A stretch of DNA of 64,000 nt from Propionicicella superfundia DSM 22317 (GTDB taxonomy: Bacteria > Actinomycetota > Actinomycetes > Propionibacteriales > Propionibacteriaceae), in contig NZ_KE384020.1 of the NCBI RefSeq assembly GCF_000423465.1, positions 799,671-863,670 on the forward strand. The letters are read 5' to 3'. Shown here piece by piece: positions 15,519 to 24,260 of this stretch (position 1 is the stretch's first letter; each line of letters opens with the position of its first letter). Both the position numbers and the translations under genes were made by a program. Under the pieces are notes generated by a model. That model saw only the letters and a program-made list of their open reading frames with translations, was not told where the DNA came from and made no database searches.

Positions 15519-16564
15519 ACCCGAACCATGACCTTGAGCGCCTCACGGGCATTCATCGCGGCATAGCCGGCCGGGACGTCGTCCAACGACACGAGGCGAT
15601 CGAAGACCCGTCCGGGGTCGATCTCACCGGCGACGACCTGCCGGATCGCCGGCTCCAGGTAGGCCCGCACCGGGGCCGGACCCCCGGCGAGGCGGGCGTT
15701 CTTCCCGAACAACGAGCCGAAGCCGATCGGCGCCGCCTCGTACTGGGGAACGCCGACCCGGGAGATGATCCCGCCCGGACGGACGACCCCGTACGCCTGC
15801 TCGTACGCGGGCATGTGACCGACCGCCTCCACCACGATGTGCGAACCCTCGCCACCGGTGAGGTCGAGCACTCTCGCAACACCTTCCGCGCCCCGCTCGG
15901 GCACGACCTCGGTCGCCCCGAACTCGACACCCAGATCAGTGCGCGCCCGGTGACGTCCCATGAGGATGATCCGCTCCGCGCCCAACTGCTTCGACGCCAG
16001 CACCGCCGACAGTCCGACGGCGCCGTCACCGATCACGGTCACCGTCCTGCCGGGCGCGACCTGCCCCATGTGGGCGGCGTGGTAGCCGGTCAGGTAGACG
16101 TCCGACAGCGTCAGCAGCGAGGCGAGCAGGGACTCGTCCGCATGGGCCGGGTCCACGTCCGGGACGACGACCAGGCTGCCGTCGGCCAGCGGGATCCGCG
16201 CCAACTCGGCCTGCAGCCCGCCGGTGTCGGGCGTGCCGTACCAGCCACCGTGCACGCAGGCGGTCTGGAAGCCCTCTCGGCAGAAGACGCACGTGTTGTC
16301 GCTGAACGCGAACGGCACCACGACGAAGTCGCCCCGCTCGACGGTGGTCACCGCCGCGCCGGTCTCCTCGACGACGCCGATCAGCTCGTGGCCCATCGGC
16401 GTCCCCTGCACCGCCGCAGGCATCGAATGGTACGGGTGCAGGTCCGACCCGCAGATGCACGCGCGCACCACGCGCACAATCGCATCGGTCGGCTGCCGGA
16501 TCACGGGATCCGGAACAGTCTCGACGCGGACGTCGCCGGCGCCGTACATGAAGGTTGCTCTCAT
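15515..16564 (-). CDS. Zinc-type alcohol dehydrogenase-like protein
   Basis: The 349-residue medium-chain dehydrogenase has a GroES-like domain with the catalytic zinc Cys (RACICGSDLHPY), GHELIGVVEETG, and a partial structural-zinc loop (CVFCREGFQTAC). Its Rossmann domain contains VTVIGDGAVGLSAVLASKQL and the NAD(P)-binding tail RHRAR. The Arg-rich sequence after the glycine motif suggests NADP(H), which is inference. Substrate unknown. It is first in the set dehydrogenase-MFS-cupin-XRE, and a 238-nt intergenic region upstream must hold the promoter. Confidence 0.85.
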   Translation of the reverse strand: MRATFMYGAGDVRVETVPDPVIRQPTDAIVRVVRACICGSDLHPYHSMPAAVQGTPMGHELIGVVEETGAAVTTVERGDFVVVPFAFSDNTCVFCREGFQTACVHGGWYGTPDTGGLQAELARIPLADGSLVVVPDVDPAHADESLLASLLTLSDVYLTGYHAAHMGQVAPGRTVTVIGDGAVGLSAVLASKQLGAERIILMGRHRARTDLGVEFGATEVVPERGAEGVARVLDLTGGEGSHIVVEAVGHMPAYEQAYGVVRPGGIISRVGVPQYEAAPIGFGSLFGKNARLAGGPAPVRAYLEPAIRQVVAGEIDPGRVFDRLVSLDDVPAGYAAMNAREALKVMVRV

Positions 16565-16802
16565 GAAGCCTTGTCACTCCAGTTCAGGAAGAGGTGGACG
16601 GCCCGACACGACCGAACGCCGGCGCACACCGCGCGGGCTCCTACCGGACCGACACCAGTAGACCCCGCCGTCGGCCGGGGCGGGAGATCCTGCCGATCCG
16701 GGTACTGACAGACCCCCGCATCCGGGCGCCACGACGACCGTCACCGAAGGCCGCGATCGAGGCTCCCCTCTCCTGCCTGGCTGCGACGATCCGCGCGCCG
16801 GT
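16565..16802. other. Intergenic region upstream of the alcohol dehydrogenase
   Basis: This gap lies between the end of the Opp-type operon and the start of the dehydrogenase operon, both on the minus strand. It must carry the dehydrogenase promoter and possibly the end of the transporter transcript. I see no clear terminator hairpin, iron box or small gene in it. Confidence 0.4.
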
Positions 16803-18290
16803 TCACGCGCTGACCCGCGACGATGTCGTCTCGTCGACCGCGGCGGCGTCCCATGCGCCGTCGCCCGTCAGAAGCAGCACGCGCTGGGCGGCATACTCGG
16901 CCACCGCGGCGTCGTGTGTGATCACCACGAGCGCGAGCCCGCGGCCGCGACGCAGCGCCGCGAGCACGTCGAGCACGGACTCCTGCGTCTCCGGATCGAG
17001 CGAGCTGGTCGCCTCGTCGCAGAGCAGGACGGCCGGCTCGTGCGCGAGGGCGCGGGCGATCGCCACCCGTTGGGCCTGCCCGCCCGACAAGGTCCGCGGC
17101 AGCGCGCCGGCCACCTCGGGCGCGAGCTCGACCGACCCCAGAAGGCCGCGCACCGCCTCCGCCGTCGCCTCGCGCGTCAACTCCGGACGTGCCCTGCGCA
17201 CGGCACGCCCGAGCTGGCGCCCGACGGTCACCGCCGGGTTGAGGCTGCCGGCCGGATCCTGCCCGATGAACTGCAACGCACGGCGCTGCGCCGGGGTGCG
17301 CTCGCCGAGGCACGGTGCGAGCGGTTCTCCCAGGAGGTCCAACGTCCCGGAACGTACGGGAGTGGTCCCGATGAAGGCCCGGGCCAAGGTGGTCTTGCCG
17401 ACGCCCGAGGCGCCGAGCAGTGCGATGCTCTGCCCGCGACGGAGGTCCAGATCGAGATCCTCCACGACCGGGCGTCCGGCCGGCGAGTCGACGTGGAGGC
17501 CGCGCGCCCGCAACGCCGGCGCGCCGACCGCCGCGACGTCGGGCTCCTCCGGGGCATCGGCCAGCGACGCCGCGGCCCGGGCGTGCCGCAGCAGCCTCCC
17601 GGCGGCACCGACGTCGGAGGTCTCCACGATGCGTCCCTTCCGCATGAGAGAGATCACATCGGCCACCTGATCCGCGAACGCGAGGTCGTGCGTGATGAGC
17701 AGCACGGTCAGGGCGCGGTCCCGCTTGAGGGTGGCGATCATGTCGCAGACCTGCCCGAGCGCCGCGGGGTCCAAGCCGTTGGTGGGCTCGTCGAGCACGA
17801 GCAGTTCGGGCGAGGACGCGACGGCGCGGGCGACGGCGGCACGCCGCCGCTGCCCGCCGGAGAGCTGGGCCGGGCGCCGACGCAGCAGATCGTCCACGTC
17901 GCCGAGCCCGAGCGAGCAGGTCAGCCGCAGCAGGTCCTCGTCGGACGCACCGCGCGGCGCCACCTCGTTCAGCAGTTCTCCGATCGTCAGATGTGGGGTG
18001 AGCGACAGCGCCGGGTCCTGACCGAGCCACGCGAGCCTCTCTCGCCGCAGGCGGCGCAGCCGGGCACCGTGCAGTCGCAGCGGCTCGGCGCCGCCGACGC
18101 GCACCCTTCCTCCCGCGAGCAGGAGGCCGGGCCGCAACCGTCCGAACAGCGTCAGGCCAAGTGTCGTCTTGCCGCATCCGGACGTGCCGACGAGCGCATG
18201 CACGCGCCCTGCAGGAACCGTGAGGTTCACGCCGTCGAGGACGGACGTCCCCGTCCGGGTGGCCACTTCGAGCTCGTCGATCTCGATCAC
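16803..18290 (-). CDS. Fused double ATPase of an Opp/Dpp-type ABC importer
   Basis: The 495-residue protein is two ABC ATPases in one chain (DppD-DppF fusion). The first half has Walker A LVGTSGCGKTTLG (near residue 35), signature QLSGGQRRRAAVAR and Walker B LLVLDEPTNGLDP; the second has LLGASGVGKTTLAR, LSGGQAQRVAIAR and VLLCDEATSSLDPE. Both H-loops (ITHD) are present, so both sites should hydrolyse ATP. The GTG start overlaps the upstream permease stop by 4 nt. It is last in a four-gene operon under an iron-type box at 21589. Separate D and F subunits are usual; the fusion fixes a 1:1 ratio. Confidence 0.9.
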   Translation of the reverse strand: MIEIDELEVATRTGTSVLDGVNLTVPAGRVHALVGTSGCGKTTLGLTLFGRLRPGLLLAGGRVRVGGAEPLRLHGARLRRLRRERLAWLGQDPALSLTPHLTIGELLNEVAPRGASDEDLLRLTCSLGLGDVDDLLRRRPAQLSGGQRRRAAVARAVASSPELLVLDEPTNGLDPAALGQVCDMIATLKRDRALTVLLITHDLAFADQVADVISLMRKGRIVETSDVGAAGRLLRHARAAASLADAPEEPDVAAVGAPALRARGLHVDSPAGRPVVEDLDLDLRRGQSIALLGASGVGKTTLARAFIGTTPVRSGTLDLLGEPLAPCLGERTPAQRRALQFIGQDPAGSLNPAVTVGRQLGRAVRRARPELTREATAEAVRGLLGSVELAPEVAGALPRTLSGGQAQRVAIARALAHEPAVLLCDEATSSLDPETQESVLDVLAALRRGRGLALVVITHDAAVAEYAAQRVLLLTGDGAWDAAAVDETTSSRVSA

Positions 18291-19069
18291 TGCGTCACCT
18301 TTCTCATGGCCCGGTCCACCAGGATGTTGGCCGGGACGGTCACCGCCGCGATCGCGAGCGCCGGGGCGAGGCTGGCCCACGGGTTGAGCCGGATGCCCTC
18401 CAGCCCCGCCTGCACCATCGTCGCCCAGTCGCTGTCGCCGCCCAGCGGTGAGAATCCGAGGAAACCGGCCGCCGCCACGAGGTAGAGCGCGCCGATGAAG
18501 CGCGTTCCGGCATCGGCCAGCAGCGGTCCGGCCAGGTTCGGGAGCACGTCGCGGACGAACACACGCGGCCAGCCGTCCCCGCCCAGCCGCGCCGCCAGCA
18601 CGTAGTCCGAGCGGAGGACCGGCAGCGCCGCAGCGCGGGTGAAGCGGGCCACGAAGGGAACACTGGCGACGGTCATGACGAGCACCATGGTCGGCACGCC
18701 GGAGCCGAGGCCGAAGACGAGCACCATCATGGTGAGCATCGACGGCACGACGAGAAGCAGGTCGACGACGAACCCGACGCCTCTCGCCAGCGGGCGCCGC
18801 GAGGTGAGCACCAGTCCCAGGCTGATCCCGACGAGCATCGCGACACCGGTCGCGAGGGCCGCGACCAGCAGGAGGCCCGCGCCTCCGGCCGCCAGCCGCT
18901 GCCACACGTCACGGCCGAGCCCGTCGGTTCCGAGCAGCCCTCCTTCCCCCGGCGGAAGGTACCCGGCCGCGACCGCCGTCTCGGAGCCGGTCGCGAACAG
19001 CGGGCCCACGAAGGCGAATCCGACGGCCCCCACCAGCAGGATCAGCCACACCCGGCCGAGGCCTCTCAC
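18287..19069 (-). CDS. Opp/Dpp-type ABC importer permease 2 (DppC-like)
   Basis: The 260-residue protein has about six hydrophobic helices and the BPD_transp_1 signature with the EAA-like loop (YVLAARLGGDGWPRVFVRDVL, then PNLAGPLL). N-terminal GGLLGTDGLGRDVWQRLAAG is the DppC hallmark. It starts at a GTG overlapping the stop of permease 1 and its own stop overlaps the ATPase start. The hydrophobic helices and conserved loop show no defect. Confidence 0.88.
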   Translation of the reverse strand: MRGLGRVWLILLVGAVGFAFVGPLFATGSETAVAAGYLPPGEGGLLGTDGLGRDVWQRLAAGGAGLLLVAALATGVAMLVGISLGLVLTSRRPLARGVGFVVDLLLVVPSMLTMMVLVFGLGSGVPTMVLVMTVASVPFVARFTRAAALPVLRSDYVLAARLGGDGWPRVFVRDVLPNLAGPLLADAGTRFIGALYLVAAAGFLGFSPLGGDSDWATMVQAGLEGIRLNPWASLAPALAIAAVTVPANILVDRAMRKVTQ

Positions 19070-20019
19070 GAGCGATCCGTCTGCGAGAGGTCGGCCAGCC
19101 GGTACGCGAACACCGTGACGGCGATGACGATCCCTCCGCACGCCATGAGCAGGCCGGGCTCCCGGTTGGCGACGGCCTGGACGAGCAGACTGCCGAGCCC
19201 TGGGTAGGCGAAGGCGCGCTCGACGACGACCGTCCCGCCGATGAGGTAGGGCACCAGCATCGCGCTCGCCTGCGCCGCCGGGGCGAGGGCGCCCGGCAGC
19301 AGGTGCCGCACCAGGACGCGCGAGGGAGCGAGTCCGGCCAGGCGGGCCGCCTCGACGTGCGCGCTGGCGGCCTCGCGCGCCACGATGGGACGCACGAGGC
19401 GCATCAGCGTCCCACTGCCGACGATCGCGATGCTGAGCGCCGGCAGGACCAGGATCTGCGGACGATCGAGAACCCCGCCGCCGGCCGGCAGCAGCGACAC
19501 GGCCGGCAGCCAGCCCAGCGCCGAGGAGAACACGACGACGGCGACCGTCGCCACGACGAACTCGGGTGTGCAGATCGCGGCGAGCGCCGTCGAGCTCAGC
19601 ACCCGGTCCAGCGGCGATCCGGCTCTGATCCCGGACAGGATCGCGCCGCCCCACCCGAGGATCGCGATGCCGATGGCGGCCACCGCGGCCAGGACGGCCG
19701 TCCGCCCGAGTGCGGTGGCCACCATCGGGCCGATCGGGGCGCTGCTCAGCAGGGTGTTCCCGAGGTCGCCCGACGCGAGCCCCCGAAGCCACTCGCCCAG
19801 CCGCACGAGCACGGGACGGTCCAGTCCGTACTGCGCGCGCAGTTGCGCGAGGGCCTCGGGCGTCGCGTTCTGCCCGAGGCGTGCGCTGGCGGCATCGCCG
19901 GGCAGCAGATCGAGCACGAGGAACACGACGACGAGCGCGGCCAGCGTCCAGGCGGCCCAGCCCAGCAGCCACCCCGCGAACGCCGTCGCCGTGCGTGCCG
20001 CTCGTCGGAATCGGCTCAC
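19066..20019 (-). CDS. Opp/Dpp-type ABC importer permease 1 (DppB-like)
   Basis: The 317-residue protein opens with the DppB pattern: a first helix FLVLDLLPGDAASARLG, then ALAQLRAQYGLDRPVLVRLG and ASGDLGNTL. The EAA loop reads ASAHVEAARLAGLAPSRVL, followed by VRHLLPGALAPAAQ. About six helices are visible. The GTG start overlaps the stop of the binding-protein gene by 4 nt. Together with the next permease it should form the heterodimeric channel of the importer. Confidence 0.88.
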   Translation of the reverse strand: MSRFRRAARTATAFAGWLLGWAAWTLAALVVVFLVLDLLPGDAASARLGQNATPEALAQLRAQYGLDRPVLVRLGEWLRGLASGDLGNTLLSSAPIGPMVATALGRTAVLAAVAAIGIAILGWGGAILSGIRAGSPLDRVLSSTALAAICTPEFVVATVAVVVFSSALGWLPAVSLLPAGGGVLDRPQILVLPALSIAIVGSGTLMRLVRPIVAREAASAHVEAARLAGLAPSRVLVRHLLPGALAPAAQASAMLVPYLIGGTVVVERAFAYPGLGSLLVQAVANREPGLLMACGGIVIAVTVFAYRLADLSQTDRS

Positions 20020-21557
20020 TGCTGGTAGGCGGCCTGGGCGAACAGGGGCACGCTCATCGTCATCCGCACTCCGGTCAGGTTCTCGGTGTGTGCGGCGAGC
20101 ACCGGCTGGAAGCCCCAGACCGCATCGGTTCCGTTCGACCACACCAGCTCCTGCGCCTTGTTGAGCAGCTCGGAGCGCTTGGCCTCGTCGGTCTGCGCCT
20201 GCGCCTGGGTGATGAGCGTGGTGAGTTCCTCGTCCTGGCTTCCGAAGTAGTTGCCGGGAGCGCCGTCGGTCAGGAACATCGTGGCGTGTGCCGCGAACGC
20301 CCGGTTGATCGCGTAGAAGGAGAACAGGTCGTTGGCGCGCACCACGCTGAGATCGTTGAAGAGCGTCGTCGGGTCGGCCTCGTGGATCGTGACCTCGACT
20401 CCTGCCTCCTTCAGTTGCTGGGCCATCAGCTTCGCGGCGTCGGTGATGCCCGGTGTCATCTCCGAGGCGAGCGCATCGAGCGTGGTGACCCCCTTCGCGG
20501 CGAAGATCTGCTTGGCCTTCTCGACGTCGCGCTCGCGCTGTTTCAGGGCATCGTCGTAGCCCACCATGCCCTGGCCCACGACGTCGTTGCCGACGGTGCC
20601 CTTCCCGCGGAACACCACATTGACGAGTGCCTCCCGATCGATCGCGAGCCGGAACGCCTCGCGCACCTCGGGATCGTCGAAGGGCGCCTTCGCCTGGTTC
20701 ATCATGAACTCGAACGCACTGGACTCTGCCGCGCCCGGATCCTGCACGACGATCCCGGAACCCTCTTGGATGGTCTCGATCCCGGTGGGGGTGACGCCCG
20801 TCGCGTAGTCGACCTGGTCTCCGGTGATCGCCGACATGCGTGCGGTGGCGTCGGCGATCGGGATGAACTCCAGTCGCTCGAGCTTCGGGGCGCCACCCCA
20901 GTAGTCGTCGTTGCGTACCAGGACGGCGCCGGTTCCCGCCGAGTACGACTCGACCTTGAACGGCCCGGAGCCGATCGGCTTGCTGAAGTCGGTCGTGCCG
21001 GCCGGGAACACGACGCTGATCTGGGACAGGACGGACTCGATCAGGTCGGCGCGCGGCTTGCTCAGCGCGAGGGTGACCGTCAGCTTGCCGTCGCTCGTCG
21101 CCTGGTCGAAGTCGACGTCGGCGAACATCGAACCGTAGTTCGGCGCCGTACCGAGGTACTTCAAGGAGGACAGCACGTCGTCCGCCGTCACCGGGCTGCC
21201 GTCATGGAAGGTCACGCCGTCGCGGATCTTGATGGTCCACCGGGTCGCGCCGGCGTCCGGCGTGATCGACTCGGCCAACTGCAGTTCGGGCTTGCCGTCC
21301 ACGACGAGCACCAGCGAGTCGTAGATGTTCAGGGCGACGCCGTAGACGAGGAAGGACGAGGCCTTCGTGACGTCGAGCGTGTCGGTCTGGCCGCCGAGGA
21401 TCGCGACGCGCACCGTCCCGCCCTCGACAGGAGACGCGCCGGTCGTGGCCGGCGTCGTGTCGGGACCGGCGCCGCACGCCGCCAGGCCCAGGAGGGCGGT
21501 GGCCAGCGAGGCGGCGAGCAGGCGCCGCGCAGGGCGTCTGGACAAGGGAGAAGCCAT
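20016..21557 (-). CDS. Family 5 solute-binding lipoprotein of an iron-linked ABC importer
   Basis: The 513-residue protein has an Arg-rich signal peptide and lipobox (LLGLAACG; lipidated Cys near residue 28), then the SBP_bac_5 fold with GGTVRVAILGGQTDTLDV, DGVTFHDGSPVTADDVL and NQAKAPFDDPEVREAFRLAI. Family 5 binding proteins take peptides, nickel chelates, opines and metallophores. A DtxR-like box lies 31 nt upstream of the start, so a metal chelate is a reasonable guess for the ligand, by analogy with Cnt-type metallophore importers. It heads the operon with two permeases and the fused ATPase, each overlapping the next by 4 nt, and diverges from a TetR gene. Confidence 0.9.
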   Translation of the reverse strand: MASPLSRRPARRLLAASLATALLGLAACGAGPDTTPATTGASPVEGGTVRVAILGGQTDTLDVTKASSFLVYGVALNIYDSLVLVVDGKPELQLAESITPDAGATRWTIKIRDGVTFHDGSPVTADDVLSSLKYLGTAPNYGSMFADVDFDQATSDGKLTVTLALSKPRADLIESVLSQISVVFPAGTTDFSKPIGSGPFKVESYSAGTGAVLVRNDDYWGGAPKLERLEFIPIADATARMSAITGDQVDYATGVTPTGIETIQEGSGIVVQDPGAAESSAFEFMMNQAKAPFDDPEVREAFRLAIDREALVNVVFRGKGTVGNDVVGQGMVGYDDALKQRERDVEKAKQIFAAKGVTTLDALASEMTPGITDAAKLMAQQLKEAGVEVTIHEADPTTLFNDLSVVRANDLFSFYAINRAFAAHATMFLTDGAPGNYFGSQDEELTTLITQAQAQTDEAKRSELLNKAQELVWSNGTDAVWGFQPVLAAHTENLTGVRMTMSVPLFAQAAYQQ

Positions 21558-21588
21558 GGGAATCCAATCTGGACGTAACTAAGTACAC

Positions 21589-21607
21589 TTAGGGAAGCCT
21601 AACCATA
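21589..21607. promoter_or_regulatory. DtxR/IdeR-type iron box 1
   Basis: TTAGGGAAGCCTAACCATA agrees with the 19-bp DtxR/IdeR consensus TTAGGTTAGSCTAACCTAA at 15 of 19 positions. It lies in the 74-bp region between the importer operon (minus) and the TetR gene (plus), so it could control both. Confidence 0.7.
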
Positions 21608-21631
21608 CCCAATCCGGAGGGGCGGTCCGGA

Positions 21632-22300
21632 ATGCGGCACGATGAGGAGATGACCCCGGCACGTCGCAGGTGGAACAGACCGCCGCTGAGCAAGGACGCC
21701 ATCGTCTCGGCGTCGCTGGAACTGGTGGACGCCGAGGGTCTCGGAGCCCTGACCATGCGGCGAGTCGCGGACGAACTCGACGTCGCGCCCATGTCCTTGT
21801 ACCGGCACGTGAAGGACCGGCAGGCCCTCCTCGTCGGCATGCTCGACGCGGTCGCGCTCGCCGTGCGGCCCGTCCCGCGCGGGTCGTCACCGAGAGGAGA
21901 GATCGGCGAGATCCTGCGCTCGCTCCACGACACCTTCCGGACGCATCCCTGGGTGATCGGCGTGCTCGCCAACGACGGCCTCGCGAGCGAGCACATCATG
22001 CCGCTGATCGATCAGGCCCTCGGATGCCTGCTGCGAGCCGGGCTCCCCGAGAAGGAGGCGGCGCGCGGGTGGGGCATCCTCTTCCACCACCTCGTGGGCG
22101 AGACGCTCTTCACGCACCGCACCGGCCCCACCTACGCCCAGACGCTGATCCGGTCGATGGACCTCACGCAGATGCCCTCGCTGGCCCGGCTCGCGCAGAG
22201 CGAACCACGGCCGCACTCCGATGCCGTCGAGGACAGCCTCGATCTCCTCCTGGACTGCGTGCTGCCGCACGAGGGCGAGCGTCCGCCCCGCGGTATTTAG
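21632..22300 (+). CDS. TetR-family regulator
   Basis: The 222-residue protein has a TetR HTH (LGALTMRRVADELDVAPMSLYRH, about residues 40-62) and the tetracycline-repressor-type C-terminal domain (FRTHPWVIGVL, ARGWGILFHHLVGETLF). It lies between two iron-box transporter units: divergent from the importer and 76 nt upstream of the ABC pair. Iron box 2 overlaps its stop codon, so the downstream genes can be driven independently. The inducer is unknown; it may act on the neighbouring transporters. An alternative ATG is at 21650. Confidence 0.83.
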   Translation: MRHDEEMTPARRRWNRPPLSKDAIVSASLELVDAEGLGALTMRRVADELDVAPMSLYRHVKDRQALLVGMLDAVALAVRPVPRGSSPRGEIGEILRSLHDTFRTHPWVIGVLANDGLASEHIMPLIDQALGCLLRAGLPEKEAARGWGILFHHLVGETLFTHRTGPTYAQTLIRSMDLTQMPSLARLAQSEPRPHSDAVEDSLDLLLDCVLPHEGERPPRGI

Positions 22301-22315
22301 GCAAGGCTCGCCTTA
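22297..22315. promoter_or_regulatory. DtxR/IdeR-type iron box 2
   Basis: TTAGGCAAGGCTCGCCTTA matches the DtxR/IdeR consensus at 14 of 19 positions. It overlaps the TetR stop codon and lies 61 nt before the start of the ABC pair. Confidence 0.6.
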
Positions 22316-22376
22316 CATATGTGTACGCTGTTACGTGCGGGGCATTGCGGCGCCCGCGTCCAGCGTGAGGAGAGGC

Positions 22377-24260
22377 ATGACAGCCCTTGTCGAAGCGGAT
22401 TCGCCAGCCGAAGAGGGCCAGCGGCGGCCCGCGACACCCAGCACGGAGTTCACCCCGCGCCAAGCCCTGATGCAGGTCATCCGCCCCGTGCAGGGGCGCC
22501 TGATCGGCTCCTTGGCGCTGGGGGCTCTCGGAGCGGCGCTACGCGTCGTGTCCCTCGTGGCGTGCGGGCTCCTCGTCCAGCATCTGCTCACCGGTCCCGG
22601 CTGGCAGACGGTCACGTGGTGGCTGGTCGCGATCATCGGGACCATGGTGGGATCGGCCGTCGCCACCACCCTGGGCAGCGTCGTGTCGCACCAGGCCGCC
22701 TTCGACCACGAGACCATGATGCGGCGCGCGATCACCACACACCTCGGCCGGATGCCGCTCGGTGCCGTGCAGCGGATCGGTGCCGGCGGAGTGAAGAAGA
22801 TCGTGCAAGGAGACGTCCGAGCGATGCACTCCGCGATCGCCGACTCGCCATCGCTGCTGGGCGCCGGTCTCGGCGGCCTGGTGTCGTCGCTGATCGCGCT
22901 GGGTGTCATCGAGTGGCGACTGCTGCTCGTCGTGCTGGCCATCCTGCCCATCGTGGCGATCGTCATGAAGATCGCGATGAAGGACTACGCGGCGGAGCGT
23001 GAAGCCTACGACCGATCGCTCGAGGCCATCGATGCATCGAGCATCGAGTACGTGCAGGGCATGCAGGAGGTGCGCATGTTCGACGGCGGTTCGGAGTCGT
23101 TCGGGCGCTACGCCCAGCGGGTGATCGACTTCACCGAACGTCTGCGCACATGGAACGACCGGAGCAAGCCGGGAGCGCTGGCCACGCGGCTGCTCGTCGC
23201 TCCCCTCCCGGTGACGGTCCTCGTCGCGATCGGCGGCTTCGCGATGGCCGTCGCCGGCTGGATCGACCCGATCGCCGTCGTGGTGGCACTGCTGATCGCG
23301 TCCATGCCCGTCGATTCGTTCATGCCCTTGATGTACATGACCGAACACAACAACAAGGCGATGGCCGCGGCACTGCGCATCACGCAGGTCCTCCAGGAGC
23401 CCGAACTCCCCGAGACGCCGCACCCCGAGCTCCCCAGAGGAGGGGCTGTTCACCTCGAGAGAGTCACCTTCAGCTATGCGGCCGATCGCGCCCCGGCGTT
23501 AAGCGACGTCACCATCGACATCCCCGCCGGGAGCGTCTGCGCGCTGGTGGGACCGTCCGGATCCGGCAAATCGACGGTCGCGCGCCTCGTGCCGCGCTAC
23601 TTCGATGTGGACGAGGGATCGATCAGCGTCGGCGGCGTCGACGTCCGGCGGATCGATCCTGCCGAACTGCTGCGTCACATCGCGCTCGTCTTCCAGGAGC
23701 CGTTCCTGCTGCACGCGAGCATTCGCGAGAACCTCACCATCGGTGCCAGGAATGCGACACCGGAGCAGATCGAACGTGCCTGCAGAGCGGCTCGCATCCA
23801 CGACGAGCTCCTGGCCCTCCCCGACGGGTACGACACGGTGGTCGGTGAGCGGGGCGCAAGCCTGTCGGGCGGGCAACGGCAGCGCGTCACGATCGCGAGG
23901 GCCCTCCTGTCCGACGCGGACGTCGTCATCCTCGACGAGGCGACGGCCTTCGCGGACCCCGAGAACGAGGCCGCGATCCAGGACGCCATCGCGGAACTCA
24001 CCACGGGCCGCACGGTGATCATGGTCGCGCATCGTCTGAGCACGATCGTCGATGCCGACCAGATCGTCGTGCTCGACCAGGGACGCGTGGCGGAGTCGGG
24101 CACTCACGACGAACTCGTCGCCAATGCCGGGACGTACGCGCGGCTCTGGGACCGCCACCGTCGTGCGCAGGGCTGGGGACTGCGAGGCCATCACGGACCA
24201 GACGCGACGAGCGCAGCCGGGAACGCCCCGGCCACGGGGCGACGGGAGCAGAACGCATGA
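22377..24260 (+). CDS. ABC transporter half 1 (IrtA/YbtP-like)
   Basis: The 627-residue type-IV (exporter-fold) half transporter has about six N-terminal membrane helices (about residues 40-330) and an ATPase with Walker A LVGPSGSGKSTVAR, signature LSGGQRQRVTIAR and Walker B VVILDEATAFADPENE. The AFAD form of the D-loop is shared with YbtP/IrtA-type siderophore transporters, which have an exporter fold but import iron chelates. No siderophore-interaction (SIP) domain precedes it, unlike mycobacterial IrtA. GAGGAG (22367-22372) sets the ATG at 22377. Iron box 2 lies upstream and the partner half overlaps by 4 nt. Confidence 0.86.
   Translation: MTALVEADSPAEEGQRRPATPSTEFTPRQALMQVIRPVQGRLIGSLALGALGAALRVVSLVACGLLVQHLLTGPGWQTVTWWLVAIIGTMVGSAVATTLGSVVSHQAAFDHETMMRRAITTHLGRMPLGAVQRIGAGGVKKIVQGDVRAMHSAIADSPSLLGAGLGGLVSSLIALGVIEWRLLLVVLAILPIVAIVMKIAMKDYAAEREAYDRSLEAIDASSIEYVQGMQEVRMFDGGSESFGRYAQRVIDFTERLRTWNDRSKPGALATRLLVAPLPVTVLVAIGGFAMAVAGWIDPIAVVVALLIASMPVDSFMPLMYMTEHNNKAMAAALRITQVLQEPELPETPHPELPRGGAVHLERVTFSYAADRAPALSDVTIDIPAGSVCALVGPSGSGKSTVARLVPRYFDVDEGSISVGGVDVRRIDPAELLRHIALVFQEPFLLHASIRENLTIGARNATPEQIERACRAARIHDELLALPDGYDTVVGERGASLSGGQRQRVTIARALLSDADVVILDEATAFADPENEAAIQDAIAELTTGRTVIMVAHRLSTIVDADQIVVLDQGRVAESGTHDELVANAGTYARLWDRHRRAQGWGLRGHHGPDATSAAGNAPATGRREQNA

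Noticed and set aside
5463-16802. Second copy of the tRNA-fMet 3' end as right attachment site
   Set aside because: I looked for the T-arm and acceptor sequence downstream and did not see it; the element's right end cannot be fixed from this window.
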